A DNA stretch of 64,000 nucleotides from the NCBI GenBank assembly GCA_965249765.1, contig CBDFMR010000005.1, forward strand, positions 2,170,001-2,234,000, given 5' to 3'. Positions within the stretch are counted from its first letter, which is position 1; each line of letters opens with the position of its first letter. Position numbers and translations under genes: made by a program. Under the pieces are notes generated by a model. It ran no database searches and had not been told where the DNA came from. It was given only the letters and a program-made list of their open reading frames with translations. Source of the DNA: CBDFMR01 sp965249765 (GTDB lineage Bacteria; Bacteroidota; Bacteroidia; Chitinophagales; Saprospiraceae). This document shows positions 26,378-35,400 of this stretch, piece after piece.

Positions 26378-26540
26378 GCCTCATCTTTTTCTGAATGTTG
26401 TAAGGAGAGTCTTTTAACTTTATTACGCCACAGTATTTATAGGCATCAATGCCACTTGCTTTCTTTTTTTTAGAGAAGAGTTGCCTTAGAATGTCTTCTA
26501 TATTTTGCTTACTTGTTCCTTTCTTTATCGTAGTTACCAT
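26364..26540 (-). CDS. VapB-like antitoxin partner of the truncated PIN toxin
   Basis: 58 residues from ATG 26540 (MVTTIKKGTSKQNIEDILRQ); a TAnnTTTG promoter element lies at 26556-26563, downstream of the longer ORF start at 26591, so the shorter start is preferred. The sequence has a KGTSKQNIEDILRQLFSKKK segment and DAYKYCGVIKLKDSP, which resembles PIN-associated antitoxins of Bacteroidota. It overlaps vapC by 14 nt. With the toxin broken it may be an orphan antitoxin. Confidence 0.65.
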   Translation of the reverse strand: MVTTIKKGTSKQNIEDILRQLFSKKKKASGIDAYKYCGVIKLKDSPYNIQKKMRREWD

Positions 26541-26846
26541 GATTCGAACTTTATTCAAAGTTAACGTATTTTCTAGATGATAATGTTTCACACTCGCCTA
26601 AATTCACACTCATTTTTGAGGACGTAACTCATCTAACATTGTTACAATTCTTCGACCCTACTCTTGTATGCAACTCTTTGGGGTCTTAATGCTGCTAATA
26701 GCTTCACAATTGAGATTTAGTACTAAAATTAAACTATTAAGATTGAGTCAGCAAGAACCAAGATGTCTTATAAATTCAGAAACTTAAGGAAGAGAAATTG
26801 CTTGTTAATCGTGGTAATGGTGGGTGGCTTTCGCATATTTGTACAC
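26541..26846. other. Intergenic region between the toxin-antitoxin locus and a methyltransferase gene
   Basis: About 300 bp of AT-rich DNA between divergent genes. Apart from the vapB -7 element I see no RNA, repeat or supported short gene. A 39-codon frame beginning near 26668 has no recognisable features. Confidence 0.4.
26556..26563 (-). promoter_or_regulatory. -7 promoter element for the vapB-like gene
   Basis: On the minus strand TAACTTTG, 15 nt upstream of ATG 26540. No -33 TTG at the usual spacing. It helps to choose the vapB start. Confidence 0.45.
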
Positions 26847-27695
26847 ATGATAAAGCAATTGTACAGATTTTTCAATCCAAAGTTTCAGAATCTCTTTCTG
26901 GATTATAAAGTTTACTTGAAACCTCGGTATGGTCACGGAAAACCGCCGCACAAAGGACTTTACCAAATCATCAATGACAACAGGGATGCTTATGTATCAT
27001 ATATACAACATGCCTTGGATCTATCTACCCAGATATGGGAAATTAAAGACATCACCAAAGAGACTGATAGCACAAAACCTACATGGAACAATGGATTCCT
27101 ACCAGGTCTCGATGTCATTGGGATCTATACTATGATGGCTATCCACCGACCCTCCAAGTATATAGAAATAGGCTCAGGAAACTCGACCAAAGTTGCTTAT
27201 AAGGCCAAAAAGGATCTGTCATTAGAATCCCAGCTTATCTCGATTGACCCACAACCGAGAGCGGAAATCGATGGGCTGGTGGATAGCATGATTAGAAAAC
27301 CTTTTGAGTCGATAGACTTTGATGTGGTTGATCAGCTTGCTGAGGGTAACATTTTATTCATAGATAACTCACATAGGATATTGCCCAATTCTGATTCTAT
27401 GGTGTTCTTTATGGAAATTCTTCCAAGGTTAAAGAAAGGTGTCATTGTCCATATCCATGACGTCTATATACCCTATGACTACCCCCAGTTTATGTGTGAT
27501 AGATTTTATTCTGAGCAATACGGCCTGGCGATGTTTCTCCTAGCCAATCCTGAGAAGTATAAAACGATCTTACCAAATTATTTTATCTCCGAGGATGAGG
27601 AGTTGTCATCGATGCTATTGCCAATATGGGATCATGAAAACCTTAAAGGAGTAGAGCGACATGGTGGCTCGTTCTGGTTGAGAGTTGAAAGCTAA
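26847..27695 (+). CDS. Class I SAM-dependent methyltransferase-like protein (Methyltransf_24 type)
   Basis: 282 residues from ATG 26847 (MIKQLYRFFNPKF); the frame from 26763 adds residues without homology. The SAM-binding motif I is SKYIEIGSGNSTKVAYKAKK, motif II LISIDPQPRAEID, then NILFIDNSHRILPNSDSMVFF and GVIVHIHDVYIPYDYP, an arrangement common in glycan- or peptide-linked methyltransferases of this type (HDVYxPxDYP). The acceptor is unknown. It is an isolated gene with no biosynthetic partners nearby. Confidence 0.75.
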   Translation: MIKQLYRFFNPKFQNLFLDYKVYLKPRYGHGKPPHKGLYQIINDNRDAYVSYIQHALDLSTQIWEIKDITKETDSTKPTWNNGFLPGLDVIGIYTMMAIHRPSKYIEIGSGNSTKVAYKAKKDLSLESQLISIDPQPRAEIDGLVDSMIRKPFESIDFDVVDQLAEGNILFIDNSHRILPNSDSMVFFMEILPRLKKGVIVHIHDVYIPYDYPQFMCDRFYSEQYGLAMFLLANPEKYKTILPNYFISEDEELSSMLLPIWDHENLKGVERHGGSFWLRVES

Positions 27696-27714
27696 AACGT
27701 TTGTGTTGACATTT

Positions 27715-30537
27715 TTATAATGTATACTGAAGGTTGAAGGAAAATTTTCTACCTGTTTGATAGAGCTCAAAAATATGATCCGTTGCGCCATATGACTGAT
27801 ACTGCTTTTCCTTTTCGGAATTAAGAATATTATTTATACTAACTCCTGTTTTCCAAGCGCCAAATCTCTTTGAAAGTCTCAGGTTTGAACTATTAAAAGG
27901 ACGCTCAAAAACATCGGGTATCTGACCTATGCCCACAATGGCTAGTCTTTTGCCCTGAGTATTGAATGAGAGATTTCCTTCCCATCCATTATCTTGATTG
28001 GAATATGTCAAGCTCAAATTAATAATGTAGGGAGATTGGCCCACCATAGCACGATTAGCATCTATTGTTTCTCCTTCACGGGCAGATGCTAGTCTTCCTT
28101 GGATTTCTTCCTGAGTCATGGCGACTTCTGATTTAACCAATGTAGCATTGAAACCGATACTTAGATCTGATAGTAAAGGAGTTAAGAATGAAAGTTTCTT
28201 CCTTGCTTCTAGTTCTATTCCATACAGGCTAGCGTCACCTACATTACGAGGAATAAAGTTGTCAGGAGATGTAGCATCAAAGGCGGTTAGTTCTATAGGA
28301 TTGGTAAAGGATTTATAGAATGTGCTTATAGAGAGAATCTGACCTCCTGATATATAGTATTCCCACCTAAGGTCTACATTGGAAATTTTGGTTTCTTCAA
28401 TACCAATATTACCGATAAATGTCCGACCTGTAATCCGATCCTCTATTTGGGCAATTGACTTTTCCTTGAAACTAGGTCTGGCAATTGTTTGAGAAAAGGC
28501 CCCTCTGATATTCATAGTTTTGCCTTGTTCACTGTTCTCTGATAGAGTATAAACCATATTGAGAGCAGGGAGAAAATCCGTTTCGTCAAGTACTATTCTG
28601 TTTGTATATAGATCTGTGGCAGGATCATTAATGATCTGTCTTTGACCCGTATACTTGTTTATTGCTTTTTCTATTCTTGCACCGTATATCACTTTAAATT
28701 TTCTGGTTAGTGGTATTTCGTTCATAATGTACGATGATAGAATATCCAGAGTCGCATTATATGACTTAGAAGGCTCATAAGTATATTCGACATAAATGCC
28801 AGCGTCAGACTCAGGATCCCAGATGTTATCATTCCACAACTCAGCGGGATCACCCGAGAAATCTATCGTGCCACGACGTCTTACTGGAAATGCATAGTTT
28901 AAAATTTCGAAGTCTCTTGCTTTTTTTATTAAACCGCCGCCAGCTTTTATCTTGCTTTCTCCACCATTGGCGATATCAAAGGTGTACTGAAAGTCAATGC
29001 TTCCCGCATAGGTATCTTCATCCATGTTTCTCCAGGTTCGGGTAACTCCACCACCTGTGGATCGGTTAAGCTCGTATGCATCATTGGTTGTTTCGTAAGC
29101 TGTCAGTCTGATGTCTGGCTCAGAGAGTTTTGAGAAAGTAGGGGAGGCTTTCCATCTCAAGTCTATTTTGTCATTCAAGAACGAGTGCTTTCCACTAAGT
29201 AGAAAATTACTTACTGATCTTTCGGAGAATTCTAGGTTGTGCTTTTCCAAAGTAGCTTGGCCAAACTCGAATCTCGACTGCTCCAAGAAAGCCGCTTTTT
29301 TTACTCCATTCTGACTGTGGAAGGAGTTAAGTACAATACTATGATTATTGGTTTTCAAAGCAGTACCTACTTGAGTACTCCACATGACGTTAGATTCTCC
29401 TATGTCACCTCTTATGGATATATCCTGATCAAGTTCGTTTTCACTCTTATCTGCATCTTTGAAGAAAGTATTGAACTGGGCTTGATCATAATATGTAGTT
29501 TCATTTGCATAATTGGTTGAGAGGCTATATCCAATAGAAAATCCTCCTATCTTGAGTTGATCACCATAGGCAGCAGACATGTTATAGTCCATACCATTCT
29601 TTTTTCTTATAGTAGACATGGTCGGATTAAACATCGTGATAATATTGGTCAAGCCAACATTGCCATCAGTAATAGATGGAATCTTTAAGGATGTAGAAAT
29701 GGGTAGTTTCCTGTTGCCATCATCTATGCCAAGGTAATCAGTATCTCCACCTTTGTAGGTAATGAAGTTGTCATTGAGGTGCATGTCGTGATTGTAAGAT
29801 CCCCCAGCTGAGACAGAAAACACTCTTCTTTCTGGAAAATCCTTGGTGACGATATTAACTATACCACCTGCAAAATCTGCTGGGAGATCAGGAGTAAATG
29901 ATTTATGTACCATAATATTATCAACAATACTTGTAGGAAAGATATCTAGTTGGACGGAATTTTTGTCAGGATCGAGACCTGGTATTTCAAGTCCGTTGAG
30001 GGTGGTTTTTGAATAACGATCTGCAAGACCACGGACGATCACATACTTACCATCTTCCACTGAAACACCAGTGACTCTCTTGATGGCCGCACCCACATCA
30101 CTATCACCAGTTCTCCTCATAGACTGAGTAGATATTCCATCAATTAGCCCAGACGCTTTTCTCTGAATATTTAATAGGGCTGCTTCGGTATTTCTAACTT
30201 GCTCGGCGGTTACTGTAATTTCTTTAAGAACTTCACTATCCGATGTGATCTTAACATGCATTTCAAAATCTTTTCCACTGATGACAGTTACGTCGGTCAC
30301 TGTTAGAGAGGTATACCCGATATAGGAAAAAACCAAGGTATAGGTACCTTCTTTAAGCAGTAGATTATAATTTCCATCAAGATCTGTAGCGTCACCAATG
30401 TCAGATTCTTTCACTAGGATATTAGCAAACATGATAGGTTCTCCAGTGCTGGCATCCGTTACAGAACCATGGACATTGCCCTTTTGGGCGAATGCTGAAA
30501 TGGTAAGAACCATCAGCACCAATATTAATAATGATTT
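27715..30537 (-). CDS. TonB-dependent receptor with CarboxypepD_reg-like domain
   Basis: 940 residues from ATG 30537 (MKSLLILVLMVLTISAFAQ, signal peptide). Residues ~20-105 form a CarboxypepD_reg-like domain (GNVHGSVTDASTGEPIMFAN), then a plug (RVTGVSVEDGKYVIVRGLADRYS, TTLNG, GGIVNIVTKDFPER) and a 22-strand barrel ending FSFNLQYTL. It imports a large or scarce substrate through the outer membrane with TonB energy. The gene before it (30630-32084) is in the same operon, and the operon promoter carries an array of Pho-box-like repeats, suggesting expression under phosphate limitation. The substrate is unknown; it is not a SusC-type protein with a clear SusD partner. Confidence 0.9.
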   Translation of the reverse strand, partial: KSLLILVLMVLTISAFAQKGNVHGSVTDASTGEPIMFANILVKESDIGDATDLDGNYNLLLKEGTYTLVFSYIGYTSLTVTDVTVISGKDFEMHVKITSDSEVLKEITVTAEQVRNTEAALLNIQRKASGLIDGISTQSMRRTGDSDVGAAIKRVTGVSVEDGKYVIVRGLADRYSKTTLNGLEIPGLDPDKNSVQLDIFPTSIVDNIMVHKSFTPDLPADFAGGIVNIVTKDFPERRVFSVSAGGSYNHDMHLNDNFITYKGGDTDYLGIDDGNRKLPISTSLKIPSITDGNVGLTNIITMFNPTMSTIRKKNGMDYNMSAAYGDQLKIGGFSIGYSLSTNYANETTYYDQAQFNTFFKDADKSENELDQDISIRGDIGESNVMWSTQVGTALKTNNHSIVLNSFHSQNGVKKAAFLEQSRFEFGQATLEKHNLEFSERSVSNFLLSGKHSFLNDKIDLRWKASPTFSKLSEPDIRLTAYETTNDAYELNRSTGGGVTRTWRNMDEDTYAGSIDFQYTFDIANGGESKIKAGGGLIKKARDFEILNYAFPVRRRGTIDFSGDPAELWNDNIWDPESDAGIYVEYTYEPSKSYNATLDILSSYIMNEIPLTRKFKVIYGARIEKAINKYTGQRQIINDPATDLYTNRIVLDETDFLPALNMVYTLSENSEQGKTMNIRGAFSQTIARPSFKEKSIAQIEDRITGRTFIGNIGIEETKISNVDLRWEYYISGGQILSISTFYKSFTNPIELTAFDATSPDNFIPRNVGDASLYGIELEARKKLSFLTPLLSDLSIGFNATLVKSEVAMTQEEIQGRLASAREGETIDANRAMVGQSPYIINLSLTYSNQDNGWEGNLSFNTQGKRLAIVGIGQIPDVFERPFNSSNLRLSKRFGAWKTGVSINNILNSEKEKQYQSYGATDHIFELYQTGRKFSFNLQYTL

Positions 30538-30629
30538 CATAAGTCGCAATTCTAATTTATTTACGTTGTTCATTTAAAATTGCACTACGATACTATGACC
30601 GTAGTGCAATAAATAAGAAGATTCTGCTT

Positions 30630-32084
30630 TTAAATTTTGCCATTTACCGCGGCCCATGACCATCCAATAAAAGGTGTAGCGTTTGCTCCTGTAGTGGAGG
30701 TGCTGTTAATTGAATTAGAAATAAAGAAAATGCTCTCGATCATCGTATTCTGTGAAGGGTCGATGTTACACTTTTCGCCTTCCCCGTCGCCGTCCGTATC
30801 AGGGCAATCTTTATCGCCATAAACATTAATTACATCATTGATACTGACAGAACTGACAATCTCACTGTTGGTGATATTAAATTTCCCATCTACCCAGTTG
30901 GTATATGTGTCGGTCTTTTCCGTCATGCAATCATCCTGGCAAGAGTGCCTGATGTACAGGAAATCTGTAAATCCCCTCCATGAGGCATTATTGATCGTTC
31001 CTTGTGATTTGGATTTAAAGTCTGCAGCCTTGTCGGAATTTCCATCTTCATCTATTATGGTCACGTTGTTTATAGTAAATAGACCGTCCGTATAAGTAGA
31101 ACCTTCTGGCCCATCAATTTCAAATGCATTGTCACCCGCAGTGGCACCAGACTGAATGATGAAAGCATTTGTGATAGTGCCAGCATAATTCATGTCGATG
31201 TCGAGGCCATCATCTTCGCCGTAGGCAACTACAACATTGGTTATGTTGACTGTTCCGCCAAACCACTCTACGCCGTCATCTAGATTTGCAATTACTTCTA
31301 TATTTTCAACAATCGTACCTGATCCAACTCCACCAAAAGTAATTCCATTGATCTCATTGTCAGAGCCTATCAATGCTCCTCCATGTCTGACAGATATGTA
31401 TCTAAAAATTCCAGAATTGTCTATGGGGTTGTCACCTCCAAATCTTCCAAATAGGTCGTCAGCAGGTATTCCTTCTATTTGTGCCTCTGTGTCACCATCA
31501 CCTGCTGATATTGGTGCTCCTCCTAGTACAATGAGGCCTCCCCAGAGTCCATTGAATGTTTCATCCAGATTGGGACTGACAATCATTCCTGGTGTGATTT
31601 CGTCTTGTAGGGAAGTGAAAATTATGGGCTCTAAATTCGTGCCCTCGGCGATAAGCTTGGCTCCTCTTGCTACAATTAGAGCTGAGGCCAAACTTCCCGT
31701 GCCAGGAGAACCTTTAATAATGGTTCCGGCTTCAATGATAAGAGTCGCTCCATCATTGACAACAGCCTTTCCATTCAGTACATAAATATTATCCTTGGTC
31801 CATACCGTTCCGTTTTCTACCTGTCCCGAAACAGTAATCATTTCAAACTCATTTGGATTATCGACACAGTCACAATCCGTTCCATTAGCGACTGCAACGT
31901 ATCCATCGGGACAGGTGACATCATTACATGGATTAGTCCCTACATAAACGCATGTGCATATATCACCATCTTCTCGTCCGAGGTAGTCTTCTGGGCATGT
32001 AGTGTTTTCACAAGGATCATTCTTGCTACAAGAAAAAATAATCATGGCACATGTGAGTGCCATTAATATGTGCTTTAAATTCAT
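30630..32084 (-). CDS. Large lipoprotein with Cys-rich N-terminal repeats and a beta-helix-like domain, TonB receptor partner
   Basis: 484 residues. Signal with lipobox IIFSC (Cys19). Residues ~24-75 hold two Cys-rich repeats (PCENTTCPEDYLGREDGDICTC and PCNDVTCPDGYVAVANGTDCDC, EGF-like). The rest is Asn/Gly/Asp-rich with parallel beta-helix-like repeats: GTIIKGSPGTGSLASALIV, WGGLIVLGGAPIS, YISVRHGGALIG, DDGVEWFGGTVNITNVV, DDGLDIDMNYAGTI. It is probably surface exposed and binds substrate for the receptor encoded 92 bp downstream. No enzyme motif is seen. It is the first gene after the repeat array at 32151-32190. Confidence 0.8.
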   Translation of the reverse strand: MNLKHILMALTCAMIIFSCSKNDPCENTTCPEDYLGREDGDICTCVYVGTNPCNDVTCPDGYVAVANGTDCDCVDNPNEFEMITVSGQVENGTVWTKDNIYVLNGKAVVNDGATLIIEAGTIIKGSPGTGSLASALIVARGAKLIAEGTNLEPIIFTSLQDEITPGMIVSPNLDETFNGLWGGLIVLGGAPISAGDGDTEAQIEGIPADDLFGRFGGDNPIDNSGIFRYISVRHGGALIGSDNEINGITFGGVGSGTIVENIEVIANLDDGVEWFGGTVNITNVVVAYGEDDGLDIDMNYAGTITNAFIIQSGATAGDNAFEIDGPEGSTYTDGLFTINNVTIIDEDGNSDKAADFKSKSQGTINNASWRGFTDFLYIRHSCQDDCMTEKTDTYTNWVDGKFNITNSEIVSSVSINDVINVYGDKDCPDTDGDGEGEKCNIDPSQNTMIESIFFISNSINSTSTTGANATPFIGWSWAAVNGKI

Positions 32085-32133
32085 TTTAAATCTGTTTTGC
32101 TTTTTGTTATTAAATGTTCAATAAATTCAAGCA

Positions 32134-32190
32134 CAAACTTAGAGCATGAGTATTACCTCACTGTTAAGGAGGTATTAACTATACATTAAG
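32134..32190 (-). promoter_or_regulatory. Pho-box-like array (4 repeats) plus -7 element, TonB receptor operon
   Basis: On the minus strand four 7-mers follow each other with exactly 4 nt between them: CTTAATG (32184-32190), GTTAATA (32173-32179), CTTAACA (32162-32168) and GGTAATA (32151-32157). Then come 9 nt and TAAGTTTG (32134-32141), a TAnnTTTG -7 element. The 11-bp period and the place of the -33 box are as in PhoB/PhoP boxes, and the TTAACA core matches the Bacillus PhoP half-site. There is no TTG -33 element, as expected for an activator-dependent promoter. Pho control itself is inferred. Confidence 0.68.
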
Positions 32191-32389
32191 TAAATTGAGA
32201 TAAAATTAGCATGCAGATAATATGCATACGTAATGTCGGGTTATTGGTAACATTTATTTAATAATGGCGACACATGCAGGTAATAATGGATCCGTTTCTT
32301 TGCAAGTGATGTGGCTAGGTCACGTGACTGTATCGGGACAAATACTCACAAGTGACTTGGCCCATCTTTAGTTCTTTGTATGCTATAAA

Positions 32390-32424
32390 TTTAACAATGA
32401 GTTAACATTGGGAGAGTAATTTTG
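32390..32424 (+). promoter_or_regulatory. Pho-box-like pair plus -7 element, phosphate porin gene
   Basis: TTTAACA (32390-32396) and GTTAACA (32401-32407) are separated by 4 nt (11-bp period), followed by exactly 9 nt and TAATTTTG (32417-32424), which fits TAnnTTTG. The start codon is at 32443. The geometry is the same as in the facing array at 32134-32190, which strengthens both. The downstream genes are a phosphate-selective porin and a Na/Pi transporter, hence the Pho-box reading. Confidence 0.7.
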
Positions 32425-32442
32425 AGCGAGTAATTTGTCCCG

Positions 32443-33639
32443 ATGTATAAAATAATTTATTGCCTGCTAATTATGGTAGGATCTAGTCTGAGTTCTGCTC
32501 AGAATCCTTCTTCAAGTTTTGGAAAAGGACTGCAATTTACCGCCAAGGATTCGACCTTTCATCTAAAACTAGGTTTAAGGTATCAAAATCTATTCTCGCA
32601 GTCATGGACGGCTGAAGGCGATGATTTTGGGAGTCTCGGAGATTATGCGGCAGTTCTACTTGTTAGAAGAGCACGACTTAAGTTCTCCGGTTTTGCATAT
32701 TCTCCAAAGCTGAAGTATAAGTTTGAGATCGGTATGTCAAACAGAGACCTAGAAGGTGGTAATACTTCTGATTTTAGCGGTGCTAATAGGCTCATTCTCG
32801 ATGCCTGGGTTCAGTGGAAATTCTATAAAAACCTATCAGTAAGATTTGGACAGGGTAAACTTCCTGGCAATCGAGAAAGGCTGGTTTCTTCTGGAAATCT
32901 GCAGTTCGTTGATCGCTCCAGATTGAATTCCAGGTTTAACCTTGACCGAGACTTCATGATAATGCTATTGCATGATTTTAGCATTGGCAATGTATTGTTG
33001 AAAGAAAGCCTTGCCTTATCTCAAGGTGATGGCAGAAACGTGACGACTGGCTATCATGGTGGTTATGATGTAACGGCAAGACTAGAACTACTGCCGATGG
33101 GAGAGTTTATGTCCAAAGGGGATTACGTAGGATCTGCTGTAAAGAGAGAACTTAGCCCTAAGCTAGCTCTAGCAATTGCCTATGACATGAATCATAGAGC
33201 GGTAAGAGAAAGAGGACAGAATGGAAGTTTTATAACAAATGACCAAGGAATCTACCATGGCCATGAACTCAATTCATTCTTCGCAGACTTAATGTTTAAG
33301 TATAAGGGGTTTTCGGCAATGGGAGAGTATGTTGATCGCAATACTGGATCTAAGAATTCTTTTGTTTACGGAGAAGATGATGAGTTGCTAGGTACTTATT
33401 ATACTGGCACAGCAGTAAATTTACAAGCTGGGTATATGTTTACCAATAACTGGGAATTGGCATTTAGGTATACAGATATCGATGCAGATTTTTCCAATAG
33501 CGAGAAACAGTTGACATTAGGTGTGTCAAAGTTTGTTGTGGGGCACAAATTGAAATTTCAGACAGACCTTACAAGAAGAAGTATCGATGACTCCTCAGAC
33601 AAGTTGGACTTGAGGACTCAAGTAGAAATTCATTTTTAA
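32443..33639 (+). CDS. Phosphate-selective porin O/P family protein
   Basis: 398 residues. Signal peptide ending SSAQ (cleavage near 20), then an outer-membrane barrel: FHLKLGLRYQNLFSQSW, LLVRRARLKFSGFAYSPKLKYKFEIGMSNRD, LILDAWVQWKFYKNLSVRFGQGKLPGNRERLVSS, and a final DLRTQVEIHF ending in Phe. The RARLKFSGF and FGQGKLPGNRE segments are family hallmarks of OprO/OprP-type porins, which pass phosphate or polyphosphate. The gene precedes a Na/Pi cotransporter by 31 bp, and a Pho-box-like pair precedes it; together they form a two-step phosphate uptake route. Confidence 0.88.
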   Translation: MYKIIYCLLIMVGSSLSSAQNPSSSFGKGLQFTAKDSTFHLKLGLRYQNLFSQSWTAEGDDFGSLGDYAAVLLVRRARLKFSGFAYSPKLKYKFEIGMSNRDLEGGNTSDFSGANRLILDAWVQWKFYKNLSVRFGQGKLPGNRERLVSSGNLQFVDRSRLNSRFNLDRDFMIMLLHDFSIGNVLLKESLALSQGDGRNVTTGYHGGYDVTARLELLPMGEFMSKGDYVGSAVKRELSPKLALAIAYDMNHRAVRERGQNGSFITNDQGIYHGHELNSFFADLMFKYKGFSAMGEYVDRNTGSKNSFVYGEDDELLGTYYTGTAVNLQAGYMFTNNWELAFRYTDIDADFSNSEKQLTLGVSKFVVGHKLKFQTDLTRRSIDDSSDKLDLRTQVEIHF

Positions 33640-33670
33640 GGAAGTAAATATTTAATAAAACAAAACGGAA

Positions 33671-35386
33671 ATGGAATTTGGTTTTTGGGACGGAGTTAAT
33701 ATTATAGGGGCACTTGCTTTCTTCATATATGGAATGAAGATGATGAGTGATGGTATCCAGCGAGCTGCCGGATCTGCTTTGCGTAACATTCTCAGGTCGA
33801 TGACAAAGAATCGATTCCTAGGAGTCTTTACGGGGTTTCTAATTACAGCCCTTGTACAATCGTCATCGGCAACTACGGTGATGACGGTTTCATTTGTGAA
33901 TGCCGGATTGATGTCCTTAGTTGAATCTGCGGGAGTCATGATGGGTGCCAATATTGGAACTACTGTTACTGGATGGATCATTGCGATTCTGGGCTTTAAA
34001 GTGAAATTAAGTGCCTATTCTATACCCCTGTTTGCGATTGGGGTACCTATGCTTTTTTCTAAGACTGGCAAGCGAAAATACTGGGGTGAGTTCCTCATAG
34101 GATTTGCCATTCTTTTCTTGGGATTATCATACCTCAAGGGTTCGATTCCTGACATCGGAGGCAGTGATGCACTCGATTGGATCAAAGGATTTTCAGAGTA
34201 TGGAATATTCTCAAGAATCTTTTTCGTCTTAGTTGGCGCCTTAATAACAGTGTTGGTACAATCTTCCTCGGCAGCCATGGCTGTTACTCTTACACTTGTC
34301 TATACTGGATGGCTACCACTTGATGTAGCGGCAGCTATGGTTTTGGGAGAGAATATAGGTACAACGATAACTGCGGAGCTTGCTTCTCTTGTTGGAAATG
34401 TACATGCCAAGCGATCAGCACGAATACATTCCATGTTTAATATTATAGGTGTATGTTGGATGGTCATACTACTCCCATGGGTGATAGAGTGGTTAACCAT
34501 ATTTGTAGACAACTTTACGCACTTGTTTGAGAGCAATGCTAAGTTGGAGACAGAAGACCTTGGTGCTACTGACAGGATGAACACATACATTCTTGCTGCC
34601 TTTCATACCACCTTTAATATGCTCAATGTAACCCTGCTTATTGGTTTTGTGCCATGGCTTATAAAGGCAGCAATATGGGCAGTAAAAGCTAAACATGAGG
34701 ATGACGAGGACATCAGGCTCAAATTTATCGATACTGCTCAGCGTACTCCAGAGTTGGCGACCGTAGAGTTGCAGAAAGAAACTGCACATTTTGGAAATGT
34801 TACAGCTAGGATGTCAGGGTTTGCGAGGACACTACTTAATTCTACTGACGATGATGAAAGAGAGAAAATGTATAGAAATTTGAAGCGATATGAGGAAATT
34901 ACCGATAGTATGGAGAAAGAAATCGCCGAATATATTACGACACTTTCCAATCAGGAGCTTACTCCGAAAACCAGTATAAGATTGAGAAGTTTCCTCAATA
35001 TCAGTAATGACTTGGAGAGAATGGGTGATATATATTATCAGATGTACAAGACATTGGAATACAAAAATGAGAACAACATTTACTTTACACCTGAGCAGAG
35101 AGATGGATTGAATGGTCTTATGGATCGAGTGGATGAGGGAATGGATATTATGATGGTTAACCTTAATACTCCACGGTATGATGACGTCACTGTTATCAAG
35201 GCTAGTGAAAAAGAAGATGAAATCAATCGTCTAAGGAATAAGCTCAGGAAGCAGAATACAGAGCGAATGTCAGATGATGATTACAATGCCAATTCTGGAA
35301 TGATTTTTACCAATATGTTTTCATCACTTGAAAAAATTGGTGATCATATGATCAATATCACGGAAGCTGTTGTAGGAGAGATATAA
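33671..35386 (+). CDS. Na/Pi cotransporter family protein with PhoU-like C-terminal domain
   Basis: 571 residues. Two inverted Na_Pi_cotrans repeats, each with the diagnostic QSSSA motif: ITALVQSSSATTVMTVSFV (~57-75) and ITVLVQSSSAAMAVTLTLV (~194-212), together with GANIGTTVTGW and GENIGTTITAE. The C-terminal ~220 residues are helical and PhoU-like (ELATVELQKETAHFGNVTARM, NISNDLERMGDIYYQM, SLEKIGDHMINI), as in bacterial NptA-type proteins. It imports phosphate with sodium across the inner membrane. It is expected to share the transcript and the Pho-box-like promoter of the porin gene. Confidence 0.92.
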   Translation: MEFGFWDGVNIIGALAFFIYGMKMMSDGIQRAAGSALRNILRSMTKNRFLGVFTGFLITALVQSSSATTVMTVSFVNAGLMSLVESAGVMMGANIGTTVTGWIIAILGFKVKLSAYSIPLFAIGVPMLFSKTGKRKYWGEFLIGFAILFLGLSYLKGSIPDIGGSDALDWIKGFSEYGIFSRIFFVLVGALITVLVQSSSAAMAVTLTLVYTGWLPLDVAAAMVLGENIGTTITAELASLVGNVHAKRSARIHSMFNIIGVCWMVILLPWVIEWLTIFVDNFTHLFESNAKLETEDLGATDRMNTYILAAFHTTFNMLNVTLLIGFVPWLIKAAIWAVKAKHEDDEDIRLKFIDTAQRTPELATVELQKETAHFGNVTARMSGFARTLLNSTDDDEREKMYRNLKRYEEITDSMEKEIAEYITTLSNQELTPKTSIRLRSFLNISNDLERMGDIYYQMYKTLEYKNENNIYFTPEQRDGLNGLMDRVDEGMDIMMVNLNTPRYDDVTVIKASEKEDEINRLRNKLRKQNTERMSDDDYNANSGMIFTNMFSSLEKIGDHMINITEAVVGEI

Positions 35387-35400
35387 GTAAAGGGACAACC

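Larger units (their letters stand above)
32085..32442. other. Divergent regulatory region between the TonB receptor operon and the phosphate porin
   Basis: 358 bp without a gene. It carries a four-copy 11-bp-period repeat array and -7 element facing left, and a two-copy array with -7 element facing right (listed separately). Between them (32191-32389) I see an imperfect ATGCA/TGCAT palindrome near 32211-32227 and nothing else convincing. Confidence 0.6.

Noticed and set aside
31237..31785. 182-codon frame antisense to the large lipoprotein gene
   Set aside because: Mirror of the repetitive lipoprotein sequence; Pro/Ser-rich shadow without start signals.
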